Part shown: in pieces, positions 9,247-18,075 of the stretch
Layout: each line of letters begins with the position of its first letter
Numbering within the stretch: the stretch's first letter is position 1
Assembly: GCA_945883815.1 (NCBI GenBank)
Contig: CAMCYJ010000012.1
Coordinates: 1 to 59,682, forward strand
DNA: 59,682 nucleotides
Origin: Akkermansia muciniphila
GTDB lineage: Bacteria; Verrucomicrobiota; Verrucomicrobiia; Limisphaerales; UBA9464
Direction: 5' to 3'
Notes under the pieces: generated by a model
Database searches by the model: none
Seen by the model: only the letters and a program-made list of their open reading frames with translations
Told to the model about the DNA's origin: nothing
Translations under genes and position numbers: made by a program

Positions 9247-10455
9247 TCAGTCGAGGGTTTTGAGGCCGGAGACCACGCTCATTCGGGCCACCGAGACCGA
9301 CGGGCCGATGGCCGCCACGATCCCCAAGAGCGCCGCGACGATCCCGCCGGTGGCCATGATGCGGGGAGTCACCTCGAAATAGACCAGGAACCCTTGCGAG
9401 AGCTTCTGGAGATTGATGGTCGACCAGAACAACCACGCGCCACCGATGCCAACGAAGGCTCCCAACATGGAGAGTCCAAAGCTCTCGGCGAGGATGAACG
9501 CGAAGAGTTCTCGGCGTCGGAATCCCAGGGCCTTCAGCACCGCCAGTTCGCGGAACCGTTCGCGGATGGCCATGCTCATGGTGCTCACGCACACGAGGAT
9601 GAGCGTGAAAACCACCACCGCACTAATGCTGCCGAAGAGCATCTTTACATTGCCGAACATGCTCACAAACCCCAACTGGAAGGCCCGCTCGGTTTCCGCT
9701 CGAACCTCGGCCGAAGTGTTCTCGAAGGCAGCGTTCACCCCTTCGATGACGCCGTCCACCGATTCGGCGGAATCGGCCATCATGTACCAAGTGCCCACCA
9801 TGCCCCAGTCATCCATCAACTGGTCGAGCAGCGCGTGGTGGAAGAAGCAATTCCGATCATCGATGGTGCCGGCATAGACCGTTTCAATGATCAGCTCCAA
9901 ATCCACCGGATAAAACGTGCCGGTGAAGCGCAGCTTGTCTCCCACCTTCAGTCCGTAGCGGCGCAGGGTGTCGGCGCCCACCATGCAACCATTGCGGTTT
10001 TTGACCCAGGCGTCGTACGAACCCTCGATGATCTTGCCCTCCAAGATCAGCTCGCGGAACCGGGCCGGATCGACCGCGAATTGCGCCCAACTCGTGGTGG
10101 TCTCATCGCGGAAAAGCCCGCCAAAGTAGGTGAACGGCGAGACCTGTCGCACGCCCGGGATCTTCTCGATGGTGGAACGCTGTCGCGCCGGCAACGGTTG
10201 GGCCAAGGAGACCTTGTTGCGCGCGATGATGCGGAAGGAGGCCGCCTCGCTTTCGGGCGGCACGGTGAGTTCGCGCTGCAAAGTCAGGAGCGTCACCAAC
10301 AGCGCACAACTGACGGCCACGCTGAGGACCGTCAGCATCGCTCGACGCCCGTTGCGCAGCGCGTTCTTGAGGACAAACCCAGGAATGGTAATGCCCGAGG
10401 CCCGATGCCGGCGCTCCGACGGGGACGGCGTACCTTGGGAGTCGGCCGAACTCAT
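9247..10455 (-). CDS. ABC transporter permease (FtsX/MacB type), first copy
   Basis: This permease of 402 residues has a polar N-terminus, a first helix (AMLTVLSVAVSCALLVTLLTL), a periplasmic domain and a C-terminal FtsX unit (FGSISAVVVFTLILVCVSTMS, the cytoplasmic coupling stretch RERFRELAVLKALGFRRRELF, and two further helices). Its ATG overlaps the stop of the ATPase gene by four bases (ATGA at 10452-10455), so the two are translationally coupled. It is clearly different in sequence from the second permease, so the transporter is probably heterodimeric like LolCDE or the DevBCA-related systems. Confidence 0.92.
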   Translation of the reverse strand: MSSADSQGTPSPSERRHRASGITIPGFVLKNALRNGRRAMLTVLSVAVSCALLVTLLTLQRELTVPPESEAASFRIIARNKVSLAQPLPARQRSTIEKIPGVRQVSPFTYFGGLFRDETTTSWAQFAVDPARFRELILEGKIIEGSYDAWVKNRNGCMVGADTLRRYGLKVGDKLRFTGTFYPVDLELIIETVYAGTIDDRNCFFHHALLDQLMDDWGMVGTWYMMADSAESVDGVIEGVNAAFENTSAEVRAETERAFQLGFVSMFGNVKMLFGSISAVVVFTLILVCVSTMSMAIRERFRELAVLKALGFRRRELFAFILAESFGLSMLGAFVGIGGAWLFWSTINLQKLSQGFLVYFEVTPRIMATGGIVAALLGIVAAIGPSVSVARMSVVSGLKTLD

Positions 10456-11138
10456 GCCACAAACTCACCCTTTTCGAGGTGAAGACTTCGGGTGCCATAG
10501 CTGGCCGCCTTGGGGTCGTGGGTGACCATGACCACGGTCTTGCCGGCATCCCGGGCCAACGACTGGAGGATTCCCAACACGTCGGACGCAGATTTGGAGT
10601 CGAGATTGCCCGTAGGTTCGTCGGCGATGATCAGGGTCGGATCTGTGGCGATGGCCCGGGCGATGGCCACCCGTTGCTGCTGCCCACCGGACATCTGATC
10701 CGGCCGGTGGTGTCCACGATCGGCCAAGCCCACCAACTCCAGCGACGTTTCGACTTGGCGACGTCGCTCGGCCTTGGACAGCGCCGTGAGCAAGAGCGGC
10801 AACTCGACATTCTCGAAGGCCGTGAGCACCGGGATGAGATTGAAGCTCTGAAAGACGAACCCGACGTTCTGGTTGCGCCAGTCGGCCAATTCCGACTCGT
10901 TCAACCCGGCCACATTGACGCCCTGAACTTCCACGGTTCCGCGGCTGGCGGTGTCGATGCCGGCCAGGATGTGCAACAGGGTCGATTTGCCCGAACCCGA
11001 CGGACCCATGAGCACCACGAACTCTCCGGGAGCGATGTCCATCGACACGCCGTTGAGGGCGGTGACATCGATATCACCCTGCCGGTAGACCTTGAAGAGG
11101 TCGCGGATCTGGACAATGGGTGCGGCGTTCTCCGGCAT
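10452..11138 (-). CDS. ABC transporter ATP-binding protein (LolD/MacB type)
   Basis: This ATPase of 228 residues carries Walker [10 protein letters not shown] (residues ~45-53), the Q-loop in [23 protein letters not shown], signature [15 protein letters not shown], Walker [14 protein letters not shown] and the H-loop VTHD. The strings [17 protein letters not shown] and DEPTGNLDS are hallmarks of the LolD/MacB/FtsE subfamily. It energises the two permeases encoded downstream. A 53-bp gap separates it from the upstream Fe-S carrier gene, which may share its transcript. Confidence 0.95.
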   Translation of the reverse strand: MPENAAPIVQIRDLFKVYRQGDIDVTALNGVSMDIAPGEFVVLMGPSGSGKSTLLHILAGIDTASRGTVEVQGVNVAGLNESELADWRNQNVGFVFQSFNLIPVLTAFENVELPLLLTALSKAERRRQVETSLELVGLADRGHHRPDQMSGGQQQRVAIARAIATDPTLIIADEPTGNLDSKSASDVLGILQSLARDAGKTVVMVTHDPKAASYGTRSLHLEKGEFVA

Positions 11139-11191
11139 GAGGTCAGGGGGGCTGAAGTTAGACTACCGGAGAGGGCTCTGACATCTTGAAT

Positions 11192-11581
11192 TCAGGCGCT
11201 GAAGCTCTCGCCGCACGAACAACTGGTGGCCGCATTGGGGTTCTTCACCTTGAAGCCGCCCTCTTGAAGCGCATCGGCATAATCCAATTCGCTGCCGGTC
11301 ACGTACAAGGCGCTCTTCGGATCCACCACCACACGAACACCGGCGCTCTCGACGAGGATGTCCCGATTCTGAGGCTTGTCCTGGAGGTCCATCTTGTACT
11401 GGAGACCCGAACACCCCCCGCCGACCACGGAAACGCGCAGGACGCCCTGAGGTCGCCCTTGCTTGGTCAGCAAACCCGAAACCTTGCGACCCGCGCTCTC
11501 GGTGAGCTTGATGAGCCGCTCGTCCCCCACCCGGAAGGACGGCTGTTGACTAACGGCGGCTCCAATTTTTCCAGCGATCAT
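11192..11581 (-). CDS. erpA: A-type iron-sulfur carrier protein
   Basis: This HesB/IscA/ErpA family protein has 129 residues. The three cluster-ligand cysteines are visible: one in VVGGGCSGLQYKM (residue ~57) and two in the C-terminal SCSCGESFSA. YVTGSELDYADALQEGGFKVKNPNA is the family signature (broken here: GSELDYADALQEGGF). It accepts Fe-S clusters from a scaffold and delivers them to apoproteins in the cytosol. The symbol is the closest functional label; IscA or SufA could equally apply. No isc or suf genes lie beside it. It is the first gene of the minus-strand run. Confidence 0.9.
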   Translation of the reverse strand: MIAGKIGAAVSQQPSFRVGDERLIKLTESAGRKVSGLLTKQGRPQGVLRVSVVGGGCSGLQYKMDLQDKPQNRDILVESAGVRVVVDPKSALYVTGSELDYADALQEGGFKVKNPNAATSCSCGESFSA

Positions 11582-11749
11582 TTTTGTACGTTCAAGCTAC
11601 GAACGGACCCCGTCCAAGTCAACGAACCCTCCGTGGTGAACGCGTGAGCTTCAGAACCCCTCTATGTCGTCAAAACGTGACTGGCCGAGTGCCCACGCTT
11701 CATTCACTTTGGGATAAGACTGCGCGTCTAAACCGCTATCCACCCCTCG

Positions 11750-12565
11750 ATGACCTTCCGATCGCTCACTCCCTCGACATCCCATCGCGGATTCACCCTC
11801 ATCGAATTGCTGGTGGTCATCGCCATCATCGCCATTTTGGCCGGCATGCTCTTGCCATCACTGGCCAAGGCGAAATCCAAGGCCACCGGGATCCAGTGCA
11901 TGAACAACGGTCGGCAGCTCATGCTCGGCTGGCGGCTCTACGTGGATGATCATCAGGAGCGACTGCCTCAATCCTACGGACCCAACGAGTGGGTGCATGG
12001 ATCCCTCGATTTCAACGGAGGCAACCGCAGCAACTGGGACGTGGATCAAGATCTCTCCAAGGGGCTGCTGTGGTCTTACGTGGGCAAATCGGCCCAGGTG
12101 TTCAAGTGCCCGGCCGACCTGAGCACCGTGACCGTCGCCGGTGCCCGCAAATCGCGGGTTCGCAGCATGTCCATGAACGGCTGGATCGACTCCACCGATG
12201 TCTCCTCCTTCGGCGGCTCATTCCGGATTTACAAGAAGTACTCCGATTTCAACGACCCGGGTCCGTCGATGACCTGGGTGTTCATGGACGAGCGCGAGGA
12301 CAGCATGAACGACGGAGAAATGATCGTGGGCATGTTCGGTTATCCGAGCAATCCCGGCACCTGGAAGATCGTGGACTACCCGGCCAGCTACCACAATCAG
12401 GCGGGCGGGCTGTCGTTCGCCGACGGTCATTCCGAGATCAAGCGCTGGAGGGACAAACGCACATTTCCCGTCCTGAAGAAAGGCGTGGAGATCCCACTGA
12501 ACGTGGCCTCGCCCAACAACCCGGACGTGCTGTGGCTCATGGAACGCACCACCCGTCCGCTCTGA
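11750..12565 (+). CDS. Prepilin-type DUF1559-like protein 1
   Basis: This protein of 271 residues starts with the type IV prepilin signature [20 protein letters not shown] (Gly at -1, Glu at +5) after a 14-residue leader. A polar head follows, with NNGRQLMLGWRLYVDDHQ and the C-terminal SFADGHSEIKRWRD motif typical of the H-x9-DG domain. This family is hugely expanded in Verrucomicrobiota and Planctomycetota. It is thought to be processed by prepilin peptidase and assembled or anchored at the envelope, but its function is not known. It is monocistronic here. Its class is certain. Confidence 0.93.
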   Translation: MTFRSLTPSTSHRGFTLIELLVVIAIIAILAGMLLPSLAKAKSKATGIQCMNNGRQLMLGWRLYVDDHQERLPQSYGPNEWVHGSLDFNGGNRSNWDVDQDLSKGLLWSYVGKSAQVFKCPADLSTVTVAGARKSRVRSMSMNGWIDSTDVSSFGGSFRIYKKYSDFNDPGPSMTWVFMDEREDSMNDGEMIVGMFGYPSNPGTWKIVDYPASYHNQAGGLSFADGHSEIKRWRDKRTFPVLKKGVEIPLNVASPNNPDVLWLMERTTRPL

Positions 12566-12647
12566 TCGAGGTTTTGATCGACGCTTTTTGAGCCGGGCCC
12601 ACTGGGAGACTTTCCCCGGCCCGCTCCGCCTGCTCCGGCGCTACACC

Positions 12648-14045
12648 CTAGCCCTTGTAACCCAAGAGGTGACGCTGCTTGATGAGGGTGGCCACTTCGT
12701 TGGGCACCATGGGTTCCCATCCTGGTTCGTTGGCCTGGAGCATTTTGAGAACATTGCGGCTCAGCACGCTCATGTTGGCCTCGTTCACATCGCGCAGGCC
12801 TTGGATGAAAAAATTCTCCATCAAGAACAGGTACAAGTGCCGCAAGTGCGGAGCCACGCGGAGATTGCCCGAAGTGATGATGGCCCCGCTCTCCGGATCC
12901 TTAAAGGGGTAGACGAAGAGCTTGAGGTCGTTTTTGAACATCCGCCCAAAGCTCTCCAAAATGCCGCCGGCCAATTCGGAATAATACCGCTCCTCGAACA
13001 ATTCCTTGAGCGTGGGGATGCCCATGACGAAGCCCACGGGGTTCTTGGTGAATCGATGCAAGTAAGCCGCCAAGCGATGGAACTCACCGTGGTTGGAGAT
13101 CAACACCGGATGACCGAGGGTGGCCAACATGTCCACACGGTCGAGGAAGTCTTGGTGATCGATCCGCCCTTCGGCGCTGAGGTTCTTGAGGGTCATTTCC
13201 ATCAAGACCACCAGGTTCTTGCCGTCCACGTTCGGCTCCTGGATGAACTGCGCCTGGGCGTAGCGGAGCATGTCGACGGTGACATGGGTGACCGGCCGGA
13301 ATGAGCCGCGTTCCACGAGGATGCTCTTTTTGTACAAGGCATCCGCCGGTTGGACGATGCGACCATCGGGCATGAACATCGCCGCATTGGTCAACCCCTT
13401 CTCCACCAACTGGAGAGCGAGCAGTCGGTTGTCGACCGAGGCGAACTCCTTGCCGCGGAACTCGATCATGTCCACCTCGATGCGCTCGATGGAGAGATTG
13501 TCGAGCAGCGCATTGACGATGGCCTCGGGGTGCCAGTTCAGGTAGGTCGCCGCGTGGATGAGGTTCACGCCCAGAATGCCAATGGCCTCCGCCTGCTGGA
13601 GGCTGTCGCGGTCCCACATTGCGACGTGCAGGAGGATATCGCTCGGTTCGGAACCGGGCTCGCTCTGGAACCGGATGCCCATCCAACCGTGGGTCTCGTC
13701 CTTCCGCTGGAAACTCTTGGCCGCCACGGTGGTGGCGAAGGCAAAAAACTTGGTGGTTGAGCCGCGCTGGCCTTTGAGTCGTTCGACCAAGAGCGGGTAC
13801 TCATGATCGAGCATCGAGATCAAACGCTTGCGGCTCACATACCGGTCGCTCTGGCCATAAATCGCGTCACTGACGGTCATGTCATACGCAGAGATGGTCT
13901 TGGCGATGGTGCCGCTGGCTCCGCCGACCCGGAAAAACCAACGCGCAACCTCCTGACCGGCACCAATCTCGGCGAAGACGCCGTACTTGGTTGGGTCGAG
14001 GTTGATTTGAAGGGCCTTCTGGTGGGTATCGAGTTGGTCGCTCAT
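12648..14045 (-). CDS. Conserved hypothetical protein, 465 residues
   Basis: The ATG at 14045 (MSDQLDTHQKALQINLD) is preferred over upstream alternatives to 14114. The protein reads as well-conserved soluble sequence: TKYGVFAEIGAGQEVARWFFRVGGASGTIAKTISAYDM (in pieces YGVFAEIGAGQEVARW and GTIAKTISAYDM), SDRYVSRKRLISMLDHEY, MIEFRGKEF, LMEMTLKNLSAEGRI and ISNHGEFHRLAAYL. No signal peptide or membrane helix is evident. I recall similar proteins in other phyla carrying unhelpful automatic labels, but I cannot name a fold or reaction. Codon use matches the surrounding core genes. Confidence 0.85.
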   Translation of the reverse strand: MSDQLDTHQKALQINLDPTKYGVFAEIGAGQEVARWFFRVGGASGTIAKTISAYDMTVSDAIYGQSDRYVSRKRLISMLDHEYPLLVERLKGQRGSTTKFFAFATTVAAKSFQRKDETHGWMGIRFQSEPGSEPSDILLHVAMWDRDSLQQAEAIGILGVNLIHAATYLNWHPEAIVNALLDNLSIERIEVDMIEFRGKEFASVDNRLLALQLVEKGLTNAAMFMPDGRIVQPADALYKKSILVERGSFRPVTHVTVDMLRYAQAQFIQEPNVDGKNLVVLMEMTLKNLSAEGRIDHQDFLDRVDMLATLGHPVLISNHGEFHRLAAYLHRFTKNPVGFVMGIPTLKELFEERYYSELAGGILESFGRMFKNDLKLFVYPFKDPESGAIITSGNLRVAPHLRHLYLFLMENFFIQGLRDVNEANMSVLSRNVLKMLQANEPGWEPMVPNEVATLIKQRHLLGYKG

Positions 14046-14135
14046 TCCTTGAGTCCTATAGAAAACCGAATTTGGCCGGCGCGCAACCTCAGGGAGGTTT
14101 CGCAGTTCTCTCACCGCCCCCTTGCGCCCTCCTGA

Positions 14136-14434
14136 TCAATCGGATGAAAAGCCGATGGAACGATCGTGTTCAACCTTCAGCCAACGCAAAAAGCGGGTGG
14201 TGTTGTCGTACACATAAAGTGCCGAGTATCGGGAATTACGGTCCCAGGGAAACCGTCCAGTGGCAATCTCCAGGCTGGAATTTTGAACCGACCAGGACAC
14301 CTCCAACCGGGAACCGAGTGATCGACCGCAGCCAATTCTTCCCAGGCCAGCCATCGGAACCGGAGGCCGTCACCCATCGCCGGCAGGAGTTCCGACGGAA
14401 ACACCGGCTCTTCGAGCTCCTCAAAACGGGCCAT
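14136..14434 (-). pseudogene. Possible frameshifted partner of the ECF sigma factor
   Basis: An ATG at 14434, overlapping the end of the sigma gene by 14 bp, opens a frame reading MARFEELEEPVFPSELLPAM and then GDGLRFRWLAWEELAAVDHS, which looks like real protein. About 40 residues in, that frame turns Pro/Arg-rich and loses quality, while the neighbouring frame becomes protein-like (WSVQNSSLEIATGRFPWD and SRYSALYVYDNTTRFLRWLK) and ends at 14136. A single frameshift near 14300-14320 would join them into one protein of about 98 residues. It could also be two meaningless frames. The position suggests a sigma-linked gene. Function is unknown. Confidence 0.3.
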
Positions 14435-15020
14435 CCTGCAAGGCCTTCCATGCTGCGCGTAATCGGTTGCGAACTCGGAAAGCGCTGACTCGAACCATCA
14501 CCGAACTGACCCCGAATTGTTCGGCCACCTCGGACGCCAAAATGCCGTGCAGCACGAAGGATTCGAACAACTGCCAATGCTGCGGCCGCACCGCCGCCTT
14601 GACCCGCTGGAAGGCCATCGACAGCAACTCGTAGTCATGGCCGACGGGTTGCCGAGAGGCCGCCTGCAACGGGTCGGCCAATTCCAGAAGCATCTCCAAA
14701 TAGCGACGCTTCATGTCCTCATCCAGAACTCGGGACCGAAAACACTCTCCGATCTGCTGGTTGACCATGAGATTCAACCAGGAACGGAAGCGACCCAACG
14801 CCTCGCTGTATTCGAAGGTAGGCAGGTATTGGAAGCAGCGGATGAAGCAGTCCTGAGCCACCTCCTCCGACTGTTCCTGTGACAGCCCATAGCTACGGCA
14901 ATGTCGAATAATCGGATTGCGGTAGATTTCCACGAATCGAGTCCACGCCACCTCGTCATTGGATTGTCGAACCCGACTCAGCAAATCATGATCTGTGGTG
15001 TCACAATGCATAGGGGGCAT
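14421..15020 (-). CDS. ECF-type RNA polymerase sigma factor
   Basis: This sigma-70 family protein of 199 residues has region 2 at about residues 25-95 (WTRFVEIYRNPIIRHCRSYG, EEVAQDCFIRCFQYLPTF, FRSWLNLMVNQQIGECFRSR) and a region 4 helix-turn-helix at the C-terminus (ASEVAEQFGVSSVMVRVSAF, then RVRNRLRAAW). It directs RNA polymerase to its own promoter set. A second ATG at 15011 is an alternative start. Verrucomicrobial sigma factors of this group are often encoded next to a membrane kinase or anti-sigma gene; here only a short, possibly broken frame follows. Confidence 0.9.
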   Translation of the reverse strand: MPPMHCDTTDHDLLSRVRQSNDEVAWTRFVEIYRNPIIRHCRSYGLSQEQSEEVAQDCFIRCFQYLPTFEYSEALGRFRSWLNLMVNQQIGECFRSRVLDEDMKRRYLEMLLELADPLQAASRQPVGHDYELLSMAFQRVKAAVRPQHWQLFESFVLHGILASEVAEQFGVSSVMVRVSAFRVRNRLRAAWKALQDGPF

Positions 15021-15160
15021 CGGGGAAATCCTTACCCGCAGACTAGGCAGGCTGCGTGCCCGTCAGCAAGTATCCTCGGGAATTCGACCCACTCTCTGGC
15101 TCTGTCTCCAGTCTTTCCGAGGGGTCGGGCTTCTGCTAAATCCATGGATCTCCGATTTGC

Positions 15161-15994
15161 ATGTCACGCCCCCCTGTCAGCATTGTGATTCGCACCCTGA
15201 ATGCCGCCGAGACCCTAGGGGAGGTGCTGGAGGGTCTCCACCGCGGTGACTCCGACCAATTGATCGTGGTGGATTCCGGTTCAACGGATGGCACAGTCGA
15301 ACTAGCCCGGAGCCACGGCGCGGAGATCCTCGTCATCCAAAAGGAGGACTTCACCTATGGCCGGGCCCTCAACCGGGGCTTTTCGGCCGCCCGTCATGAT
15401 TGGGTCTTGAGCCTCAGCGCCCACACCATTCCTGCGGATCGGTTTTTCTTGGAGTCTTACCGCCGGGCCATCGGGCGATTTCAGGAGTCGGTGACGGCCG
15501 CTGTCGGCCCCATCCTCGGCGAATTCGACGCGGCCTTGAGCGGCGGCATCACGTTTTTCGAGGCTGACGACCTCCGCCGGGGTTTCGGATTCGGAGCTGG
15601 CAATCCCAACAGCCTCTACCGTCGCAACGCTTGGCAACGACGTCCCTTCGACGAGGAGATCGGCGGTGGTGAAGACCTCCAGTGGTACTTCGATGCCCTG
15701 AAGGCGGGTGAAACCATCGCCGCAGTGCACGCGGCCGGGGTCCACTACCGGAACCGCCGATCCATGCGGGCTTTCTACCAAAAGGGTCGCGTGGATTACC
15801 GGGCGATGGCCCGCTTCTTCGAACCGCACCGTCCGAGCCTGCCCGGGATCTTTATCCGTGCCGCCAAACTCGCCTTGTATCTGCCCCTCGGCCGCGTGGA
15901 CTGGGCCGGAGCCAAGGGCAGCCTGGCTCATTGCGTCGGCAATTACGTCGAGGCGCGTGCACTGGCGCGGCAGGCAGGCGCACTCAAGCGGTAG
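15161..15994 (+). CDS. Family 2 glycosyltransferase
   Basis: This GT-A fold glycosyltransferase of 277 residues opens with PPVSIVIRTLNAAETLGEVL, followed by the nucleotide-sugar/metal region VVDSGSTDGT and an acceptor-side GGGEDLQWYFDALKAG motif carrying the catalytic ED. RGFSAARHDWVLSLSAHTIP aligns with the rhamnosyl or polysaccharide transferase type. A C-terminal amphipathic stretch (IFIRAAKLALYLPLGRVDW) may touch the membrane. It transfers a sugar from a nucleotide donor to a cell-envelope or exopolysaccharide acceptor, which cannot be specified. It stands alone. Confidence 0.92.
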   Translation: MSRPPVSIVIRTLNAAETLGEVLEGLHRGDSDQLIVVDSGSTDGTVELARSHGAEILVIQKEDFTYGRALNRGFSAARHDWVLSLSAHTIPADRFFLESYRRAIGRFQESVTAAVGPILGEFDAALSGGITFFEADDLRRGFGFGAGNPNSLYRRNAWQRRPFDEEIGGGEDLQWYFDALKAGETIAAVHAAGVHYRNRRSMRAFYQKGRVDYRAMARFFEPHRPSLPGIFIRAAKLALYLPLGRVDWAGAKGSLAHCVGNYVEARALARQAGALKR

Positions 15995-16114
15995 CCTCCC
16001 TTTTTCTCCAACCTCGCAGCACGCACAGCCGGACCAATCCATCCCAGCAGTCCCATCCATGGGGGCTATCAAAAACCTGGATTGGCACTGCCCCATCACC
16101 ACGGCAGACTTTGA

Positions 16115-16768
16115 ATGGCTTTGAGCCGGTCACCCCGACTCCTCCATCTCGAAAGATTACGGATCCCCTTGAAGAACGCCAACGACTCCCGCATTTCCTG
16201 CCGACAAATCCCCGATCACTGGACCCCCTTCGCCAGTGCCGCGGAAGTCCGGAGGCAAGTCAACCAACTGGGGTTGTCCCTCGGTGCCTGGGCCGAAGCC
16301 GCACGCGCTCAGAGCGGCCGGCAGGCGCTGGCCCTCTGCGTCCTACGAGGCGGGGTCTTTTTCTTTTCCGATCTGCTGCTCGCCTGCCCGGTCACCGTGG
16401 AACCCGCGTTCTGCCGTTGTCGTTCCTATGAAGCCAACCTCAACGGCGTCGCGGCCCGGAACGTCGAAGTGAGCCTGGATGCCCCCGAATCCATTTCGGG
16501 ACGGCATGTCCTCGTGGTCGATGACATTTGCGACAGTGGCCGCACCTTGGATGCGCTGACTCGGCGACTGAAGGAACTCGGCGCAGCAGAAGTGGAAACG
16601 GCGGTCTGTGTGCACAGGATCCACAACGACAGCCAGTTTCAACCCCGCTGGAGCGCCTTCCGCCACGAGGGCCCCGAATGGTTCGCGGGCTATGGGATGG
16701 AAGACGCCAACCATTGCATGAATTTTCCCGGGCTTTACCTGCTGGGGACGCCCGAGGATCCGATCTGA
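16115..16768 (+). CDS. Phosphoribosyltransferase (hypoxanthine-type)
   Basis: This type I phosphoribosyltransferase of 217 residues has the PRPP-binding loop VLVVDDICDSGRTLDAL at about residues 130-146 and the upstream loop ALCVLRGGVFFFSDLL typical of hypoxanthine/guanine phosphoribosyltransferases. The C-terminal EWFAGYGMEDANHCMNFPGL matches the base-binding hood of Hpt (usually V-G-Y-G-x-D). It should salvage purine bases to nucleotides in the cytosol. The first ~25 residues look unconserved, so the true start may lie inside. Substrate preference is inferred. Confidence 0.85.
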   Translation: MALSRSPRLLHLERLRIPLKNANDSRISCRQIPDHWTPFASAAEVRRQVNQLGLSLGAWAEAARAQSGRQALALCVLRGGVFFFSDLLLACPVTVEPAFCRCRSYEANLNGVAARNVEVSLDAPESISGRHVLVVDDICDSGRTLDALTRRLKELGAAEVETAVCVHRIHNDSQFQPRWSAFRHEGPEWFAGYGMEDANHCMNFPGLYLLGTPEDPI

Positions 16769-16844
16769 ACCCAACCGGGTTTGCCGGCGGCCCTTCCACG
16801 GCATTGCTTCGATCCGGACGAATGGTTACGACTGGTGACCCACC

Positions 16845-17918
16845 ATGAGCCTGTCCCCATTTCGGACGCTTGCGTCCTGCATTGCCGCAACCTTGATCGG
16901 CCAACACACCTCGCTGGAGGCCGCCCGACCCGACCGTGCGGCCGCCGCGCTCAAGCCGGCCAAACCAGCGCCGAAGTACGCGACGACTGGCCGCGTGGAA
17001 CGGTTGGCACCGGAGTTCGACTCCCTGATCACCCCGGGCTCAGAAATGGAACTGCTCGCTGAAGGCTTCGACTGGTCGGAGGGCCCGGTCTGGATTCGCA
17101 AGGACCGTGAACTGCTCTTCTCCGATGTGCCGGTCAACAAGGTCTATCGCTGGACCGAAAAAGACGGCTTGAGCGTGGCCCTGAACCCCAGCGGCTACAC
17201 CGGCCAGGCACTCAAGTTCCGCGAGCAAGGCTCGAATGGATTGACCACTGACCGCGGCGAGCGGCTCCTCCTCTGCCAACACGGCAACCGGCAAATCGCC
17301 CGCCTCGAAGCCGATGGCCGCTTCACCCCGCTGGCCGAGCACTATCAGGGACGCCGCTTCAATTCGCCGAACGACCTGTGCCTGGCCTCCAACGGAAACA
17401 TTTATTTCACCGACCCTCCCTACGGCCTTGAAGGATTGAACAACAGCCCACTCAAGGAACTGATGTTCAATGGCGTCTACCTGCGCCGTCCCTCCGGCGA
17501 GGTCGTGCTGATCTCCCGCAAGCTGGATTTCCCCAACGGCATCGCCCTGTCCCCCGACGAAAAGACACTGTACGTGAACCAGTCAGACCCGAAAGCCGCC
17601 ACCATTACTGCCTTCTCGGTGCTGCCCGATGGCACCGTGGGCGAGGGACGCCGGTTCTTTGACGCCACGCCCCGGGTGGCTGGCAACAAAGGACTGCCGG
17701 ACGGATTGAAGGTCGATGAGCGGGGCAATCTCTGGACCAGCGGTCCGGGCGGTATCTTGGTGATTTCCCCGGAGGGCAAGCTGTTGGGTGTGCTCAACAC
17801 GGGAGAGGCCACGGCCAACTGCGCCTGGGGCAATGATGGGCGGACCCTGTACATCACCGCCGACAGCAAGCTCCTGCGAATCCGCACCCGAACCCGCGGT
17901 GCGAATTGGCCCCGCTGA
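16845..17918 (+). CDS. Secreted SMP-30/gluconolactonase-family protein
   Basis: This protein of 357 residues has a signal-peptide-like N-terminus (MSLSPFRTLASCIAATLIG), followed by a six-bladed propeller of the SMP-30/gluconolactonase/LRE type. Recognisable elements are LAEGFDWSEGPVWI, FREQGSNGLTTDRGERLLLC, RFNSPNDLCLASNGNIYFTDPPYG, FPNGIALSPDEKTLYV and GLPDGLKVDERGNLWTSGPGG. The metal ligands expected for the family (Glu in SEGP, Asn in SPND, Asn in PNG, Asp in PDGLK) are all present. It probably hydrolyses a sugar lactone in the periplasm. Confidence 0.93.
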   Translation: MSLSPFRTLASCIAATLIGQHTSLEAARPDRAAAALKPAKPAPKYATTGRVERLAPEFDSLITPGSEMELLAEGFDWSEGPVWIRKDRELLFSDVPVNKVYRWTEKDGLSVALNPSGYTGQALKFREQGSNGLTTDRGERLLLCQHGNRQIARLEADGRFTPLAEHYQGRRFNSPNDLCLASNGNIYFTDPPYGLEGLNNSPLKELMFNGVYLRRPSGEVVLISRKLDFPNGIALSPDEKTLYVNQSDPKAATITAFSVLPDGTVGEGRRFFDATPRVAGNKGLPDGLKVDERGNLWTSGPGGILVISPEGKLLGVLNTGEATANCAWGNDGRTLYITADSKLLRIRTRTRGANWPR

Positions 17919-18075
17919 ACGATCCCATAGGATGCGTTGTGCTGGCAGCGCCTTCCTCCCAACTTGCCGCAGTTGGATTCGGACAATTCACGGTGTGCTT
18001 CAGCCATTGTTGGAGTCCCGGGAATTCTCTAACCTCGCGGTGCTGCGCGAACCCCTCCCAGTGACGATGGGGTAA

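Noticed and set aside
8182-10482. Long plus-strand open frame opposite the two ABC permeases
   Set aside because: His/Arg/Asp-rich antisense sequence with no domain; the permeases on the other strand are clear.
12566-12647. GC-rich inverted sequence considered as a terminator between convergent genes
   Set aside because: No clean stem followed by a T-run could be drawn; the complementarity is short and imperfect.
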